Source of the DNA: TMP-86 sp031394735
GTDB lineage: Bacteria; Pseudomonadota; Gammaproteobacteria; Steroidobacterales; Steroidobacteraceae
Direction of reading: 5' to 3'
Length of the DNA: 37,557 nt
Assembly (NCBI GenBank): GCA_031394735.1
Contig: JANMXI010000197.1
Span: 1 to 37,557, forward strand
This document shows, piece after piece, positions 1 through 8,811 of the stretch. The stretch's first letter is position 1. Each line of letters starts with the position of its first letter. The translations under genes were made by a program, and so were the position numbers. A model generated the notes under the pieces. That model saw only the letters and a list, made by a program, of their open reading frames with translations, searched no databases and was not told where the DNA came from.

Positions 1-769
1 CTGATCACTCTCCGCGACCGTCTGCTTCTGGGCGGTAAATTCGGGGTAGTGAGTATCCGGGTTTGGCCGATTCCGCCAAATGTGCTTCTCGACCTCGGCC
101 GTTAGAACAAGGTCGACTGGGCTCTTCCCACATGCGCAGACACTGTTGCCAATTCGATGATCCATACGATTGGCACTGGCATCAGCATGTAGCGGGCTGT
201 CGGTTACGGTCGCAAGACGGCGCACCCGGACGAATTCATTGGCATGACCTTCGCTTCTTTCCGCGACATAAAATCGGTGACGTCGGGCAGGCGATTTAGC
301 GTTAATTTGCCCGGATCGCTCCCCCAATGCAATGAAATGACCAAGATTTGATACGCCGGGTCCGCGCCTGCGTATCACAAGCGGAATTGCGACTCGTTAC
401 GGCATCTGATTCGCGCGACCAATTAGAAATGATGATGCTAATGGGAAATCGTGAGTCGGTAGTCACACATTGCGCGCGAAACCCTGATTGGGCCAATGCA
501 CTACCTCGTTCGCGCCCCGAAATCACGACCCGGTGCCGCAGTGACGGGTTTGACGAAATCACCTGTCGGACTCGCTAACGGCACGTCCAAAAATCGTTCG
601 CAAACTGCATTCCGTAAAGCGAGTGGCTCGCCATGCGATCGGGCAGAGCTTATCTGAAACTCGCCACACAAGCCGACTACCACCAAATTACCACCAGCTT
701 ACGTACTACCACCAAGATGCACCGCAAGACTGTGTGACTGTACGGTGTAACTTGTTGTTTTTATTATGA
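1..769. other. Gene-poor left flank, possible remnant
   Basis: No convincing gene is visible here. The longest open stretch is a minus-strand frame with no stop from about 396 down to the window edge (about 132 codons). I see no ribosome binding site, convincing start or recognisable motif in it, so it could be the end of an unknown gene, a decayed gene or chance. Base composition is more mixed than in the housekeeping block. At 678-715 the octamer TACCACCA occurs three times. The stretch lies outside the 25-bp tRNA-derived repeat at 770, so it is either chromosome backbone or part of another element. Confidence 0.4.
678..715 (+). repeat. Three direct repeats of TACCACCA
   Basis: TACCACCA occurs at 678, 689 and 707, spaced 11 and 18 bases apart, in a cluster ending about 55 bases from the tRNA-derived core at 770. 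Tyrosine integrases and their excisionases often bind short direct repeats flanking the core, so these could be arm-type sites. That role is inferred from position only, and no integrase gene is visible. Confidence 0.4.
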
Positions 770-794
770 ATGGCGGAGAGAGAGGGATTCGAAC
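770..794 (-). repeat. Displaced 3' end of tRNA-Ser (att-like core)
   Basis: These 25 bases are identical, and in the same orientation, to 2725-2749, which is the 3' end of the tRNA-Ser(GCU) gene from the T-loop through the encoded CCA. Beyond the core the T-stem is no longer complementary and the rest of the tRNA is absent, so this copy cannot be a functional tRNA. A displaced tRNA 3' fragment in direct orientation is the usual footprint left by a tyrosine-integrase element at a tRNA gene. The segment between the two copies would then be the integrated DNA. Confidence 0.75.
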
Positions 795-954
795 TCGGCC
801 GAGGGGTAAGCGGCGTCAGTAGGTTAATGATTCGAAAAGAAGCGCCATCCCCTCGGGTCCCCTCAAAACCCCGGATTTGGCACTAGGAATTTTTGGTCGT
901 CGATTTTCTGCCTCGGAAACGCGTTCGGCACAGGCCGCCAATGTTCTTTTATGA

Positions 955-990
955 CGGTATTTATTGATTTTTACCGCCTTTTCCTAACAT
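955..990 (+). promoter_or_regulatory. Candidate abiE promoter and operator
   Basis: Just upstream of the AbiEi start lies an interrupted palindrome with CGGTA at 955-959 and TACCG at 972-976. A possible -35 (TTGATT, 964-969) and -10 (TAACAT, 985-990) overlap it. The ATG at 1000 is only 9 bases after the -10, with no Shine-Dalgarno-like sequence, so the transcript may be leaderless. AbiEi antitoxins are known to bind inverted repeats in their own promoter, which fits. The arms are only 5 bp, so the call is tentative. Confidence 0.35.
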
Positions 991-999
991 ACTGGTCCG

Positions 1000-1605
1000 A
1001 TGAGCAAATCCACCCTGCCCGCCCGCACGCTGAAGCTCGCGACGCAGCGAGGAATGATCCGCGCGCGCGATCTTGATGAGCTGAAAATCCCGGCGGTCAT
1101 CCTGTCGCGCCTGGTCGCGGCCGGACAGCTGAGAAGGCTGTCGAGAGGTCTCTATGCCCTGCCGGGTCGTACACTCTCCGAGCATCACCAACTCGCCGAG
1201 GTTGCTGCGCGCACTCCCCGGGGCGTGTTCTGCCTTCTCACCGCCCTGCGCTTCCACAACCTCACGACCCAGAATCCGCACGAGCTGTGGCTCGCCCTGC
1301 CCAACAAGGCGCGGTCACCCCGCATCGAGTACCCGCCCCTGCGCACGGTGCGCTATTCGGGTCCAGCGCTGACCAAAGGCGTCGAGGTTCACGACATCGA
1401 TGGGATCGACGTCCGGGTGTACGGCATTGCGAAGACCGTGGCGGACTGCTTCAAGTTCCGGCACAAGATCGGCCTTGATGTCGCTCTGGAAGCGCTGCGT
1501 GAATGTCGCCGAGTCAAGCGGGCCACGAGCGACGACCTGTGGCGATACGCAAAGATTTGCCGCGTTGCGAACGTCATGCGGCCATATCTTGAGAGCATCA
1601 CGTGA
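1000..1605 (+). CDS. abiEi: AbiEi family antitoxin / transcriptional regulator
   Basis: This 201-residue protein has the layout of AbiEi antitoxins. An N-terminal winged-helix region (about residues 1-55) ends in the sequence RLSRGLYALPG, typical of the AbiEi N-terminal domain. A C-terminal domain follows, with GIDVRVYGIAKTVADCFKFR near residues 130-155, as seen in family members. In characterised systems AbiEi represses the operon and neutralises AbiEii without forming a stable complex (type IV). The stop codon overlaps the next gene's GTG start by 4 bases (1602-1605), so the pair is translationally coupled. The pair is bracketed by direct repeats of the tRNA-Ser 3' end, consistent with horizontally acquired DNA. 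The ATG at 1000 is the first start in frame, and no ribosome binding site precedes it. Confidence 0.85.
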   Translation: MSKSTLPARTLKLATQRGMIRARDLDELKIPAVILSRLVAAGQLRRLSRGLYALPGRTLSEHHQLAEVAARTPRGVFCLLTALRFHNLTTQNPHELWLALPNKARSPRIEYPPLRTVRYSGPALTKGVEVHDIDGIDVRVYGIAKTVADCFKFRHKIGLDVALEALRECRRVKRATSDDLWRYAKICRVANVMRPYLESIT

Positions 1606-2471
1606 AGCTCACCACGGAGGGCAATGCCGAGTCCATCCGTGCACGGCTGCTAAATCGTGCCCGGGCTGACAGCGTCGAATTCCAGCAATTGCTCACGCGG
1701 TTTGCTCTCGAGCGGCTTTTGTATCGACTTAGCATCTCGAAGCACCGCGACCAGTTTGTACTGAAGGGCGCTCTGCTCTTCAACTTGTGGTACGGAGAAC
1801 CGCACCGGCCAACTCGCGATGTCGACTTTCTCGGGCTCGGCGCCGACGACATGCCAAGGGTCGAGTCGGTATTCCGCGATCTGTGCGAAATCGGCGTTGC
1901 GGATGGGATCGTCTTCGACCCATCTTCCGTGAAGTCCGCCGAGATCCGTCTGGAAGCCAACTACGGCGGCGTCAGGGTCAATCTCCAGCGCACGCTCGCC
2001 GGCGCGCGCTGCCCCGTGCAGGCCGACATCGGCTTTGGCGATGCCGTAACACCAGCGCCCGAAGAAACGTTCTATCCGACGCTGCTGCCTGACATGCCGG
2101 CGCCGCAACTGCGCGTGTACCCCAAGTACACCGTGATCGCGGAGAAGTTTCACGCCGTGATCGAACTGGGCATGGAAAATAGCCGCATGAAGGATTACTT
2201 CGATCTATGGGTATTGACCGGAGATCCTGGCGTCGATTTGGAGATCATGAGACAAGCGATACTGGCCACGTTTGAACGCAGGAAGACAAAGCTTCCAACA
2301 AATACGCCGGTCGGATTGTCAGACGAGTTCAGCGCCGATGTGCTCAAGCAATCCCAATGGAAAGGCTTCGCCTCGCGCAACAAGCTTGAGGCGCCCGCAT
2401 TGACCACAGTTGTCGGTCAACTTCGCGATTGTTGGCTGTCTCTTTCACTGACCAACGCTTTCAACAGATAG
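1602..2471 (+). CDS. abiEii: AbiEii/AbiGii family nucleotidyltransferase toxin
   Basis: This 289-residue protein belongs to the AbiEii/AbiGii nucleotidyltransferase toxin family (DNA polymerase beta-like fold). The nucleotide- and metal-binding motifs are visible: KGALLF at 55-60 followed by the D-V-D pair at 73-75 within RPTRDVDFLG. A second conserved block has Glu181-Lys182 (AEKFHA) and Lys197-Asp198 (MKDYFDLW). Characterised relatives transfer nucleotides to target RNAs, for example tRNA acceptor stems in mycobacterial homologues; the target here is unknown. All key residues appear intact, so the toxin is probably active. Translation begins at GTG in a GTGA overlap with the antitoxin gene. 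Confidence 0.87.
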   Translation: MKLTTEGNAESIRARLLNRARADSVEFQQLLTRFALERLLYRLSISKHRDQFVLKGALLFNLWYGEPHRPTRDVDFLGLGADDMPRVESVFRDLCEIGVADGIVFDPSSVKSAEIRLEANYGGVRVNLQRTLAGARCPVQADIGFGDAVTPAPEETFYPTLLPDMPAPQLRVYPKYTVIAEKFHAVIELGMENSRMKDYFDLWVLTGDPGVDLEIMRQAILATFERRKTKLPTNTPVGLSDEFSADVLKQSQWKGFASRNKLEAPALTTVVGQLRDCWLSLSLTNAFNR

Positions 2472-2724
2472 TCCGGTAGTTGATCCAGACCTGCCGTTGC
2501 GATTCGACTGTTATCGAGCAACGTGATCACCGTGTTTGGCTCTTGATTCGTTTGTAAGCGTCCCAGCGGCTACAGATATTCGCTTTCGGCGGTGAGCCGA
2601 GGCCAGCAGGTCAGTTCAGCTGAAGCGCCGCGAAGTCGTGCGCGAATGCGGCGGTCCACAGGACGCTAGCCTGACTAGGCCCAACAGGCCCGAACCCAAG
2701 CCTTGGAAGAAATAGGGAAACCAG
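2472..2724. other. Non-coding DNA between abiEii and tRNA-Ser
   Basis: About 250 bases without a supported gene. No integrase, terminator with a U-run or repeat was found. It would form the right-hand end of the proposed integrated element. Confidence 0.5.
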
Positions 2725-2749
2725 ATGGCGGAGAGAGAGGGATTCGAAC
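2725..2749 (-). repeat. att-like core inside the tRNA-Ser 3' end
   Basis: This is the second copy of the 25-bp direct repeat also found at 770-794. It covers the T-loop, the 3' half of the T-stem, the 3' acceptor strand and the CCA of tRNA-Ser(GCU). It marks the junction where the proposed element joined the chromosome and restored an intact tRNA. Confidence 0.75.
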
Positions 2750-2816
2750 CCTCGAAGGGCTTTTGACCCTTACGCCCTTAGCAGGGGCGCGCCTTCGACC
2801 ACTCGGCCATCTCTCC
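2726..2816 (-). tRNA. serV: tRNA-Ser (anticodon GCU)
   Basis: The minus strand folds as a 91-nt class II tRNA. The acceptor strand GGAGAGA pairs with TCTCTCC near the 3' end, CCA is encoded, and the T-loop is TTCGAAT. A long variable arm typical of serine tRNAs is present. The anticodon stem CGCCC/GGGCG encloses the loop CTGCTAA, giving anticodon GCU, which reads AGC and AGU. Its place directly downstream of csrA matches the csrA-serV order in Escherichia coli. Its 3' end is duplicated at 770-794, marking it as an integration site. Confidence 0.96.
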
Positions 2817-2938
2817 GGCGGGATCGACCCCACTCACGGGCGCGCAATCATAACTGCCCAGGTGAGGCTGCGTAAAGCAATCAACGAATTTGGTTGGAAA
2901 GACGACCGGCGCCTGGATTCGGCGCTCGCCGTTGAAGC

Positions 2939-3157
2939 TCAGAGCGGGTCAGCCAGCTTCGCGCCCTTTGGGTCCGCACTCTGGCCTTGGCCTTCTTCGC
3001 GTTTGATGCGCTCGTAGATTTCTTCACGATGCACCGAGACATCTTTGGGAGCGTTGACGCCGATGCGCACCTGGTTGCCTTTGACGCCCAAGACTGTCAC
3101 GGTAACTTCGTTACCGATCATCACGGTCTCTCCTACTCGTCTAGTCAGAATCAACAT
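2939..3157 (-). CDS. csrA: Carbon storage regulator CsrA
   Basis: CsrA is a small homodimeric RNA-binding protein that recognises GGA motifs in mRNA leaders and controls carbon flux, motility and biofilm genes post-transcriptionally. The protein opens MLILTRRVGETVMIG and continues with the conserved core (GVKGNQVRIGVNAPKDVSVHREEIY), both hallmarks of the family. At 72 residues it is slightly longer than the E. coli protein because of a charged tail after EEIYERI. An AGGAG ribosome binding site (3166-3170) sits 8 bases before the ATG, the strongest seen in this block. It lies between lysC and tRNA-Ser in a conserved neighbourhood. Confidence 0.97.
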   Translation of the reverse strand: MLILTRRVGETVMIGNEVTVTVLGVKGNQVRIGVNAPKDVSVHREEIYERIKREEGQGQSADPKGAKLADPL

Positions 3158-3200
3158 TCGACAAACTCCTCAAACTGCACTGGCAACCGATGCCGCTCGC

Positions 3201-4463
3201 CTATTGGCGGAGAATACTAGAATCCGCGGCAGAATTCCCGCGACTTGCTGGTCCGGACAAACGGTACTCGGCGTGTAGGGCACGAACTGCCCGCTCCAAG
3301 TGAATTTCGTCGATGAGGACGGAAATCTTGATCTCGGAGGTGGACACGAGCCGCACGTTGATAGTTTCACGCGCCATGCATTCAAAAAGCTGCGTTGCAA
3401 CACCCGCATGCGAGCGCATCCCTACGCCCACAACAGACAATTTCGCGACACGATCGTTCGAGACGAAACTGGATTCAGGGAAAGCCTGCATCAGGTGTTC
3501 AACGATGCGCTTCGTTTGAACATAATCATCGCGATGCACCGTGAATGACAAATCCGACTTGCCGCTGCGCGCGGCACTCACGACGATCATATCGACGTCG
3601 ATGTTTGCATCGGAAATGGGCTTCAGTACCCGGAACGCAGTCCCGGGCTGATCCGGCAGTCCGAAACAGTTGATCTCCGCCTCATCGCGGTTGAAGGCAA
3701 TGCCGGCGACAACGGGAGCTTCCACAGTGGATTCCTCTTCGCATATCAGGGTGCCGGCGCTTGGGTGAAACGCAGACAGCACTCGCACCGGCATAGTGTA
3801 CTTCTTGGCAAACTCCACCGCGCGCAGATGCAGAACGCGCGACCCCTGCCCGGCCAGCTCGAGCATTTCTTCAAAACTCAAGCGAGGCAGGCAGCGAGCA
3901 TCGGGCACCATGCGCGGATCCGTCGTGAATACGCCGTCCACGTCGGTGAGTATCTGACATTCATCGGCACGTAGCGCCACCGCCAGCGCCACTGCGGTCG
4001 TATCGGACCCGCCACGACCGATGGTGGTGACATCGCCGCTCGCGCTTACGCCTTGAAAGCCCGCGACGATGGGAATGCACCCGGATTGCAGGTCGGCCTG
4101 CAGGCGTTCGGTTTCGATGGCCTCGATGCGCGCCTTACCGTGCGTCTCGCTGGTTTGAACCCGCACTTGTGCGCCGGAGTAGGATTTTGCTGCGACGCCC
4201 TGCGCTCGCAACGCCATGGCCAGCAGCGCCACCGACACTTGTTCGCCCGTCGCCAACAGCGCATCCAACTCGCGCGCGTCGGGTTCAGCGACCAGTTCGC
4301 GCGCCAGGTCCACGAGTCTGTCCGTGCTGTCACCCATGGCGGAGACGACCACCGCAACTGAATCGCCGCGCTGGTGAACACGCGCAATTTGCGCAGCAAC
4401 GCTGCGTATTAATGCCAGGGAGCCGACGCTGGTGCCACCGTACTTTTGTACGATCAGCGCCAC
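3201..4463 (-). CDS. lysC: Aspartate kinase (aspartokinase), ACT-regulated
   Basis: The enzyme phosphorylates aspartate, the first step toward lysine, threonine and methionine. The kinase domain begins with KYGGTSVGS near residue 6. The C-terminal third holds two ACT domains (around FGLPDQPGTAFRVL and LSVVGVGMRSHAGV), where lysine and/or threonine feedback normally acts. The open frame extends upstream to 4559, but that would overlap alaS by about 90 bases and add an atypical N-terminus. The GTG at 4461-4463, seven bases after the alaS stop, gives a 420-residue protein that starts right before the kinase motif. No strong ribosome binding site precedes it, so coupling to alaS translation is likely. 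alaS-lysC-csrA is a common order in related gammaproteobacteria. Confidence 0.93.
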   Translation of the reverse strand: MALIVQKYGGTSVGSLALIRSVAAQIARVHQRGDSVAVVVSAMGDSTDRLVDLARELVAEPDARELDALLATGEQVSVALLAMALRAQGVAAKSYSGAQVRVQTSETHGKARIEAIETERLQADLQSGCIPIVAGFQGVSASGDVTTIGRGGSDTTAVALAVALRADECQILTDVDGVFTTDPRMVPDARCLPRLSFEEMLELAGQGSRVLHLRAVEFAKKYTMPVRVLSAFHPSAGTLICEEESTVEAPVVAGIAFNRDEAEINCFGLPDQPGTAFRVLKPISDANIDVDMIVVSAARSGKSDLSFTVHRDDYVQTKRIVEHLMQAFPESSFVSNDRVAKLSVVGVGMRSHAGVATQLFECMARETINVRLVSTSEIKISVLIDEIHLERAVRALHAEYRLSGPASRGNSAADSSILRQ

Positions 4464-4470
4464 GCGCGCT

Positions 4471-7098
4471 TCACGCCGCCAGTCGATTCTTGACCAGCGC
4501 TTCAACGCCGGCCAACGCGGCGGCAAGATTTTCCGGTTGCGTACCCCCGGCCTGCGCAAAATCAGCGCGGCCGCCGCCGCGACCGCCGACTTGCGAGGCT
4601 ACGGCACCGACGATGTCGCCGGCTTTGAGTCTGCCCATCAAATCAGCCGACACGCCCGCCACCAGGACGACTTTGCCGCCCTCGACCGTCGCCAGCACGA
4701 CCACCGAGGAGCCGAGTTTCTGCTTGAGTTGGTCGACCGCGTCGCGCAGCGACTTGGCATCCGCGCCTTCGATCTGCGTGGCCAGCACCTTGATGCCATC
4801 GACCACGACGGCCTGTGCCGACAGATCTCCGCCCTGCCCGGTGGCGAGACGGGATTTCAACTGTTGAATTTCTTTTTCTTGCTTGCGAGTGCGCTCCAGC
4901 AATTCGCGAACCTTTTCTTCGGCTTCCTCACGTGAGCCCCGCACAAGGCCGGCGATGTCGCGCAGCATCTGATCGGTATGGAGGACCCATTCATACGCTC
5001 CTTGTCCGGTCAGCGCTTCGATGCGGCGCACCCCGGCGGCTACGCCGGACTCTGCGACGATCTTGAAAAAGCCGATATCGCCGGCGCGTGACACGTGAGT
5101 GCCGCCGCATAGTTCCATGGAGAAGTCGCCCAGGCGAAGCACCCGCACGTCAGACTCGTACTTCTCGCCGAACAAAGCCATGGCGCCGGCGGCGACGGCA
5201 TCGTCGAAGCCCATCACCTGGACGTCCGCAGCGGCATTGAGCCGTATCTGCTCGTTCACCAATTGCTCGATGGACCGTAGGTCGGCTGCCGTCACCGGCT
5301 GGTGATGCGAGAAATCGAACCGCAGACGATCCGGTGCGACCAGAGAGCCTTTTTGCAAAACATGTTTGCCCAGCACCTGACGAAGTGCGGCATGCAGCAG
5401 ATGCGTGGCGGAATGGTTGCGCACGATGGCGCTGCGACGGGCGCCATCGACCTGCGCCTGCAATTTGTCGCCGACTTGAATGCTGCCGGATTCGACCACG
5501 CCGACATGAGCAAACGAGGCGCCTATTTTTTGTGTATCGCTGACAGCGAAACGCGCGGCAGTGCCGACGAGTGCACCGCTGTCACCGACCTGACCGCCGC
5601 TCTCGGCGTAGAACGGAGTCTTGTCCAGCACCACGCGTCCCGATTGGCCGGACTGCAGCGACTGCACCTGCACGCCATCGGCGATCAACGCAGTGACGAT
5701 TGCCGGTGATTTGAGATTGTCGTAGCCGAGGAAATCGGTCTTGCCGGTCAGCTTCACGGTGTCGCGCAGATCGGCGCCGAATTTGCTGGCGGCGCGTGCG
5801 CGGCCGCGCTGCGCTTCCATGGCCGCGTCAAAGCCGGCCTGATCGATGCTCAAGCCGCGCTCGCGAGCGACATCGGCGGTGAGATCGATGGGAAAGCCGA
5901 AGGTGTCGTACAGTTTGAACACCACGTCGCCCGGAATCACCGAGGAGGCAAGCTTCGCAGTCTCGCCATCGAGCAGCGCCATGCCGGTGGTGAGCGTCTC
6001 GGCGAAGCGGTCTTCCTCCTGCGCAAGCATCTGAACGACCCGTGGCGCGTTCTCGACCAACTCCGGGTACGCAGCGCCCATTTCCTGCACGAGGCTTCCG
6101 ACGAGCTTGTGAAAAAACGGCCGGGTCTGGCCCAGCTTGTAACCGTGGCGAATGGCGCGACGGATGATCCGGCGTAGGACATAGCCGCGGCCTTCATTGG
6201 AAGGCACCACGCCGTCGATGATCAGAAAAGAGCAGGCGCGGATATGGTCGGCGATGACGCGCAGACTGGACGAGGTAAGGTCGTCCGAGCCGGTGACTTC
6301 CGCAGCTGCACGAATCAGCGCCTTGAACAGGTCGATGTCGTAATTGCTGTGCACGCCTTGCATGACCGCGGAAATACGTTCCAGGCCCATGCCCGTATCC
6401 ACGGAAGGGCGGGGCAGTGGGTTCAGCACGCCGTCTGAACCCCGATCGTACTGCATGAACACCAGGTTCCAGATTTCCACGTACCGATCGCCGTCCTCGT
6501 CCGGGGTGCCCGGCGGCCCACCGGGGATTTCGGAACCGTGGTCGTAGAAAATCTCGGTGCACGGGCCGCAAGGGCCGGTTTCGCCCATGGCCCAGAAATT
6601 GGATTTCTCGCCGAGCCGCGTGCAGCGCGTGGGATCGATGCCGATCTCCTCGGTCCAGATGCGGACCGCCTCGTCATCTTCCTTGAAGACCGTCACCCAC
6701 AGTCTTTCCTTGGGAATTCCGAGCGTCCCGGTAATGAAGTTCCAGGCGAAGTGAATGGCTTCTTTCTTGAAGTAATCGCCGAAGCTGAAGTTGCCAAGCA
6801 TCTCGAAAAAAGTGTGATGCCGGGCCGTGTAGCCGACATTTTCCAAATCGTTGTGCTTGCCGCCGGCACGTACGCAGCGCTGCGAACTGGCGGCGCGCGA
6901 ATAGTCGCGCTTGTCCTTGCCCAGAAACACATCCTTGAACTGCACCATGCCGGCGTTGGTGAACAACAACGTGGGGTCGTTGCCCGGCACCAGCGAGCTG
7001 GAGGCCACCACGGCGTGCCCGTTCTTGCGGAAGAACTCGAGGAAGCTGCCGCGAATTTCCGAGCTGGTCATCATCTTCAATTTCAAGTCACGTTTCAT
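4471..7098 (-). CDS. alaS: Alanine--tRNA ligase
   Basis: AlaRS charges tRNA-Ala and edits mischarged tRNA. All parts of the full-length enzyme (875 residues) are present: the N-terminal class II catalytic domain starting SSEIRGSFLEFF, the editing-domain HSATH zinc motif, and a second zinc motif with Cys664 in CGGTH. The C-terminal coiled coil and C-Ala domain end in GGRGGGRADFAQAGG. The start at 7098 overlaps the end of recX by 11 bases. The in-frame ATGs seven and eight codons later (MMTSSE) are plausible alternatives, since neither has a clear ribosome binding site. It is followed by lysC after only 7 bases. Confidence 0.97.
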   Translation of the reverse strand: MKRDLKLKMMTSSEIRGSFLEFFRKNGHAVVASSSLVPGNDPTLLFTNAGMVQFKDVFLGKDKRDYSRAASSQRCVRAGGKHNDLENVGYTARHHTFFEMLGNFSFGDYFKKEAIHFAWNFITGTLGIPKERLWVTVFKEDDEAVRIWTEEIGIDPTRCTRLGEKSNFWAMGETGPCGPCTEIFYDHGSEIPGGPPGTPDEDGDRYVEIWNLVFMQYDRGSDGVLNPLPRPSVDTGMGLERISAVMQGVHSNYDIDLFKALIRAAAEVTGSDDLTSSSLRVIADHIRACSFLIIDGVVPSNEGRGYVLRRIIRRAIRHGYKLGQTRPFFHKLVGSLVQEMGAAYPELVENAPRVVQMLAQEEDRFAETLTTGMALLDGETAKLASSVIPGDVVFKLYDTFGFPIDLTADVARERGLSIDQAGFDAAMEAQRGRARAASKFGADLRDTVKLTGKTDFLGYDNLKSPAIVTALIADGVQVQSLQSGQSGRVVLDKTPFYAESGGQVGDSGALVGTAARFAVSDTQKIGASFAHVGVVESGSIQVGDKLQAQVDGARRSAIVRNHSATHLLHAALRQVLGKHVLQKGSLVAPDRLRFDFSHHQPVTAADLRSIEQLVNEQIRLNAAADVQVMGFDDAVAAGAMALFGEKYESDVRVLRLGDFSMELCGGTHVSRAGDIGFFKIVAESGVAAGVRRIEALTGQGAYEWVLHTDQMLRDIAGLVRGSREEAEEKVRELLERTRKQEKEIQQLKSRLATGQGGDLSAQAVVVDGIKVLATQIEGADAKSLRDAVDQLKQKLGSSVVVLATVEGGKVVLVAGVSADLMGRLKAGDIVGAVASQVGGRGGGRADFAQAGGTQPENLAAALAGVEALVKNRLAA

Positions 7099-7564
7099 AA
7101 TCTATGGTCGAATCCAATGCCGATCGAATCTGTGAACCGGTAAAACCCCGGTATGCAAGAAAGCGCGACTGCCGCGCCTTCTCAGCGTACTGGGCCGGCA
7201 ACCTTGCGCCAAATTTCTTTTTGCGCGCCTCTTGCGCGCGGATATTCCACTCGGAATAGGCCTCGAGGATCTCATCGATCAACTCGGCGTCGACCCCCGA
7301 CTGGCGCAGCTCGCCGCGCACCTTCAGGGGGCCCTGGCCCCGCCCTGCATGATAAGCGACAAAATGCTCCACGTAGCGCCGGTCGTTGATAAGGTTTTCG
7401 CCTACCAGGTCCGCGACTACCTGAGCGGCAACTTCTGGCAGGTAGCCATGCCCCGTCAATTTGGTGAAGATCTGGCCCGCCGCGCGGTCGCGCCGGGCGA
7501 GCATGTCCAGCGCCGCACTCCGCGCCGCAGCGGGATTGGCCGGTTCGAGATCGGAGCGGCGCAC
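7088..7564 (-). CDS. recX: Regulatory protein RecX
   Basis: RecX binds RecA filaments and inhibits recombinase and coprotease activity. The 158-residue protein shows the three-helix repeat pattern of the family: LDMLARRDRAAGQIFTKL, VVADLVGENLINDRRYVEHF, then a helical third repeat near SRFLAYRGFTGSQI. It lies directly downstream of recA, the usual arrangement, separated by about 70 bases containing a strong hairpin that probably limits read-through. Its end overlaps the alaS start by 11 bases. Confidence 0.92.
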   Translation of the reverse strand: MRRSDLEPANPAAARSAALDMLARRDRAAGQIFTKLTGHGYLPEVAAQVVADLVGENLINDRRYVEHFVAYHAGRGQGPLKVRGELRQSGVDAELIDEILEAYSEWNIRAQEARKKKFGARLPAQYAEKARQSRFLAYRGFTGSQIRSALDSTIDYET

Positions 7565-7573
7565 TAGAGTTCA

Positions 7574-7610
7574 GAGGGTCTTGCGCACCCGGTCAGGCGC
7601 GCAAGACCTC
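7574..7610 (-). terminator. Hairpin between recA and recX (attenuator-like)
   Basis: GGTCTTGCGC at 7577-7586 pairs perfectly with GCGCAAGACC at 7599-7608. The stem extends by a few further pairs if one G is bulged. It lies after the recA stop (minus strand) and before recX. No run of U follows, so it is not a textbook intrinsic terminator. In E. coli a hairpin at the same place reduces recX transcription to a small fraction of recA, and the same role is inferred here. Confidence 0.6.
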
Positions 7611-7633
7611 CTGTCCGGACGGAGTAAAGGCCC

Positions 7634-8671
<1,038 letters not shown>

Positions 8672-8740
8672 ACGAATTCCTTCAATCTGTGGATGGCGAT
8701 ATTATTTCACATCCGGCGCGCGACGCAGCCTCCAAATGCG

Positions 8741-8804
8741 CTGTATTTACAGAGTTTTCGGAATTATTTTTATACAGTACTCGTCGCTTTCGAACACTGT
8801 ATAA
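8741..8804 (-). promoter_or_regulatory. Palindrome cluster upstream of recA
   Basis: Two palindromes lie between recA and cinA. One is CTGTATTTACAG at 8741-8752. The other is a perfect 9-bp inverted repeat, TTATACAGT at 8770-8778 and ACTGTATAA at 8796-8804, separated by 17 bases. Each contains CTGT/ACAG half-sites like those in LexA boxes, but none has the canonical CTGT-N8-ACAG spacing. Read on the minus strand, the stretch from 8780 downward begins TACTGTAT, as the E. coli recA SOS box does, and then diverges. An SOS-type operator is inferred, but the binding protein is uncertain. Confidence 0.45.
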
Positions 8805-8811
8805 CGAGCGA

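Noticed and set aside
771..860. A second, degenerate tRNA-Ser gene
   Set aside because: Only the T-loop, 3' acceptor strand and CCA are retained; the T-stem does not pair and no anticodon arm or 5' acceptor strand is found.
2703..3017. Plus-strand ORF of 104 codons over the tRNA-Ser region
   Set aside because: Its N-terminal part is the antisense of the tRNA gene and its end is antisense to csrA; this kind of ORF is a common false call at tRNA-Ser genes.
4464..4559. N-terminal extension of lysC
   Set aside because: It would lie within alaS coding sequence and add residues not typical of aspartokinases; the GTG at 4463 gives the family-like start.
8741..8752. CTGTATTTACAG as a canonical LexA box
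   Set aside because: The two half-sites are separated by 4 bases, not the 8 required for a standard LexA box, so it is listed only as a palindrome of unknown partner.
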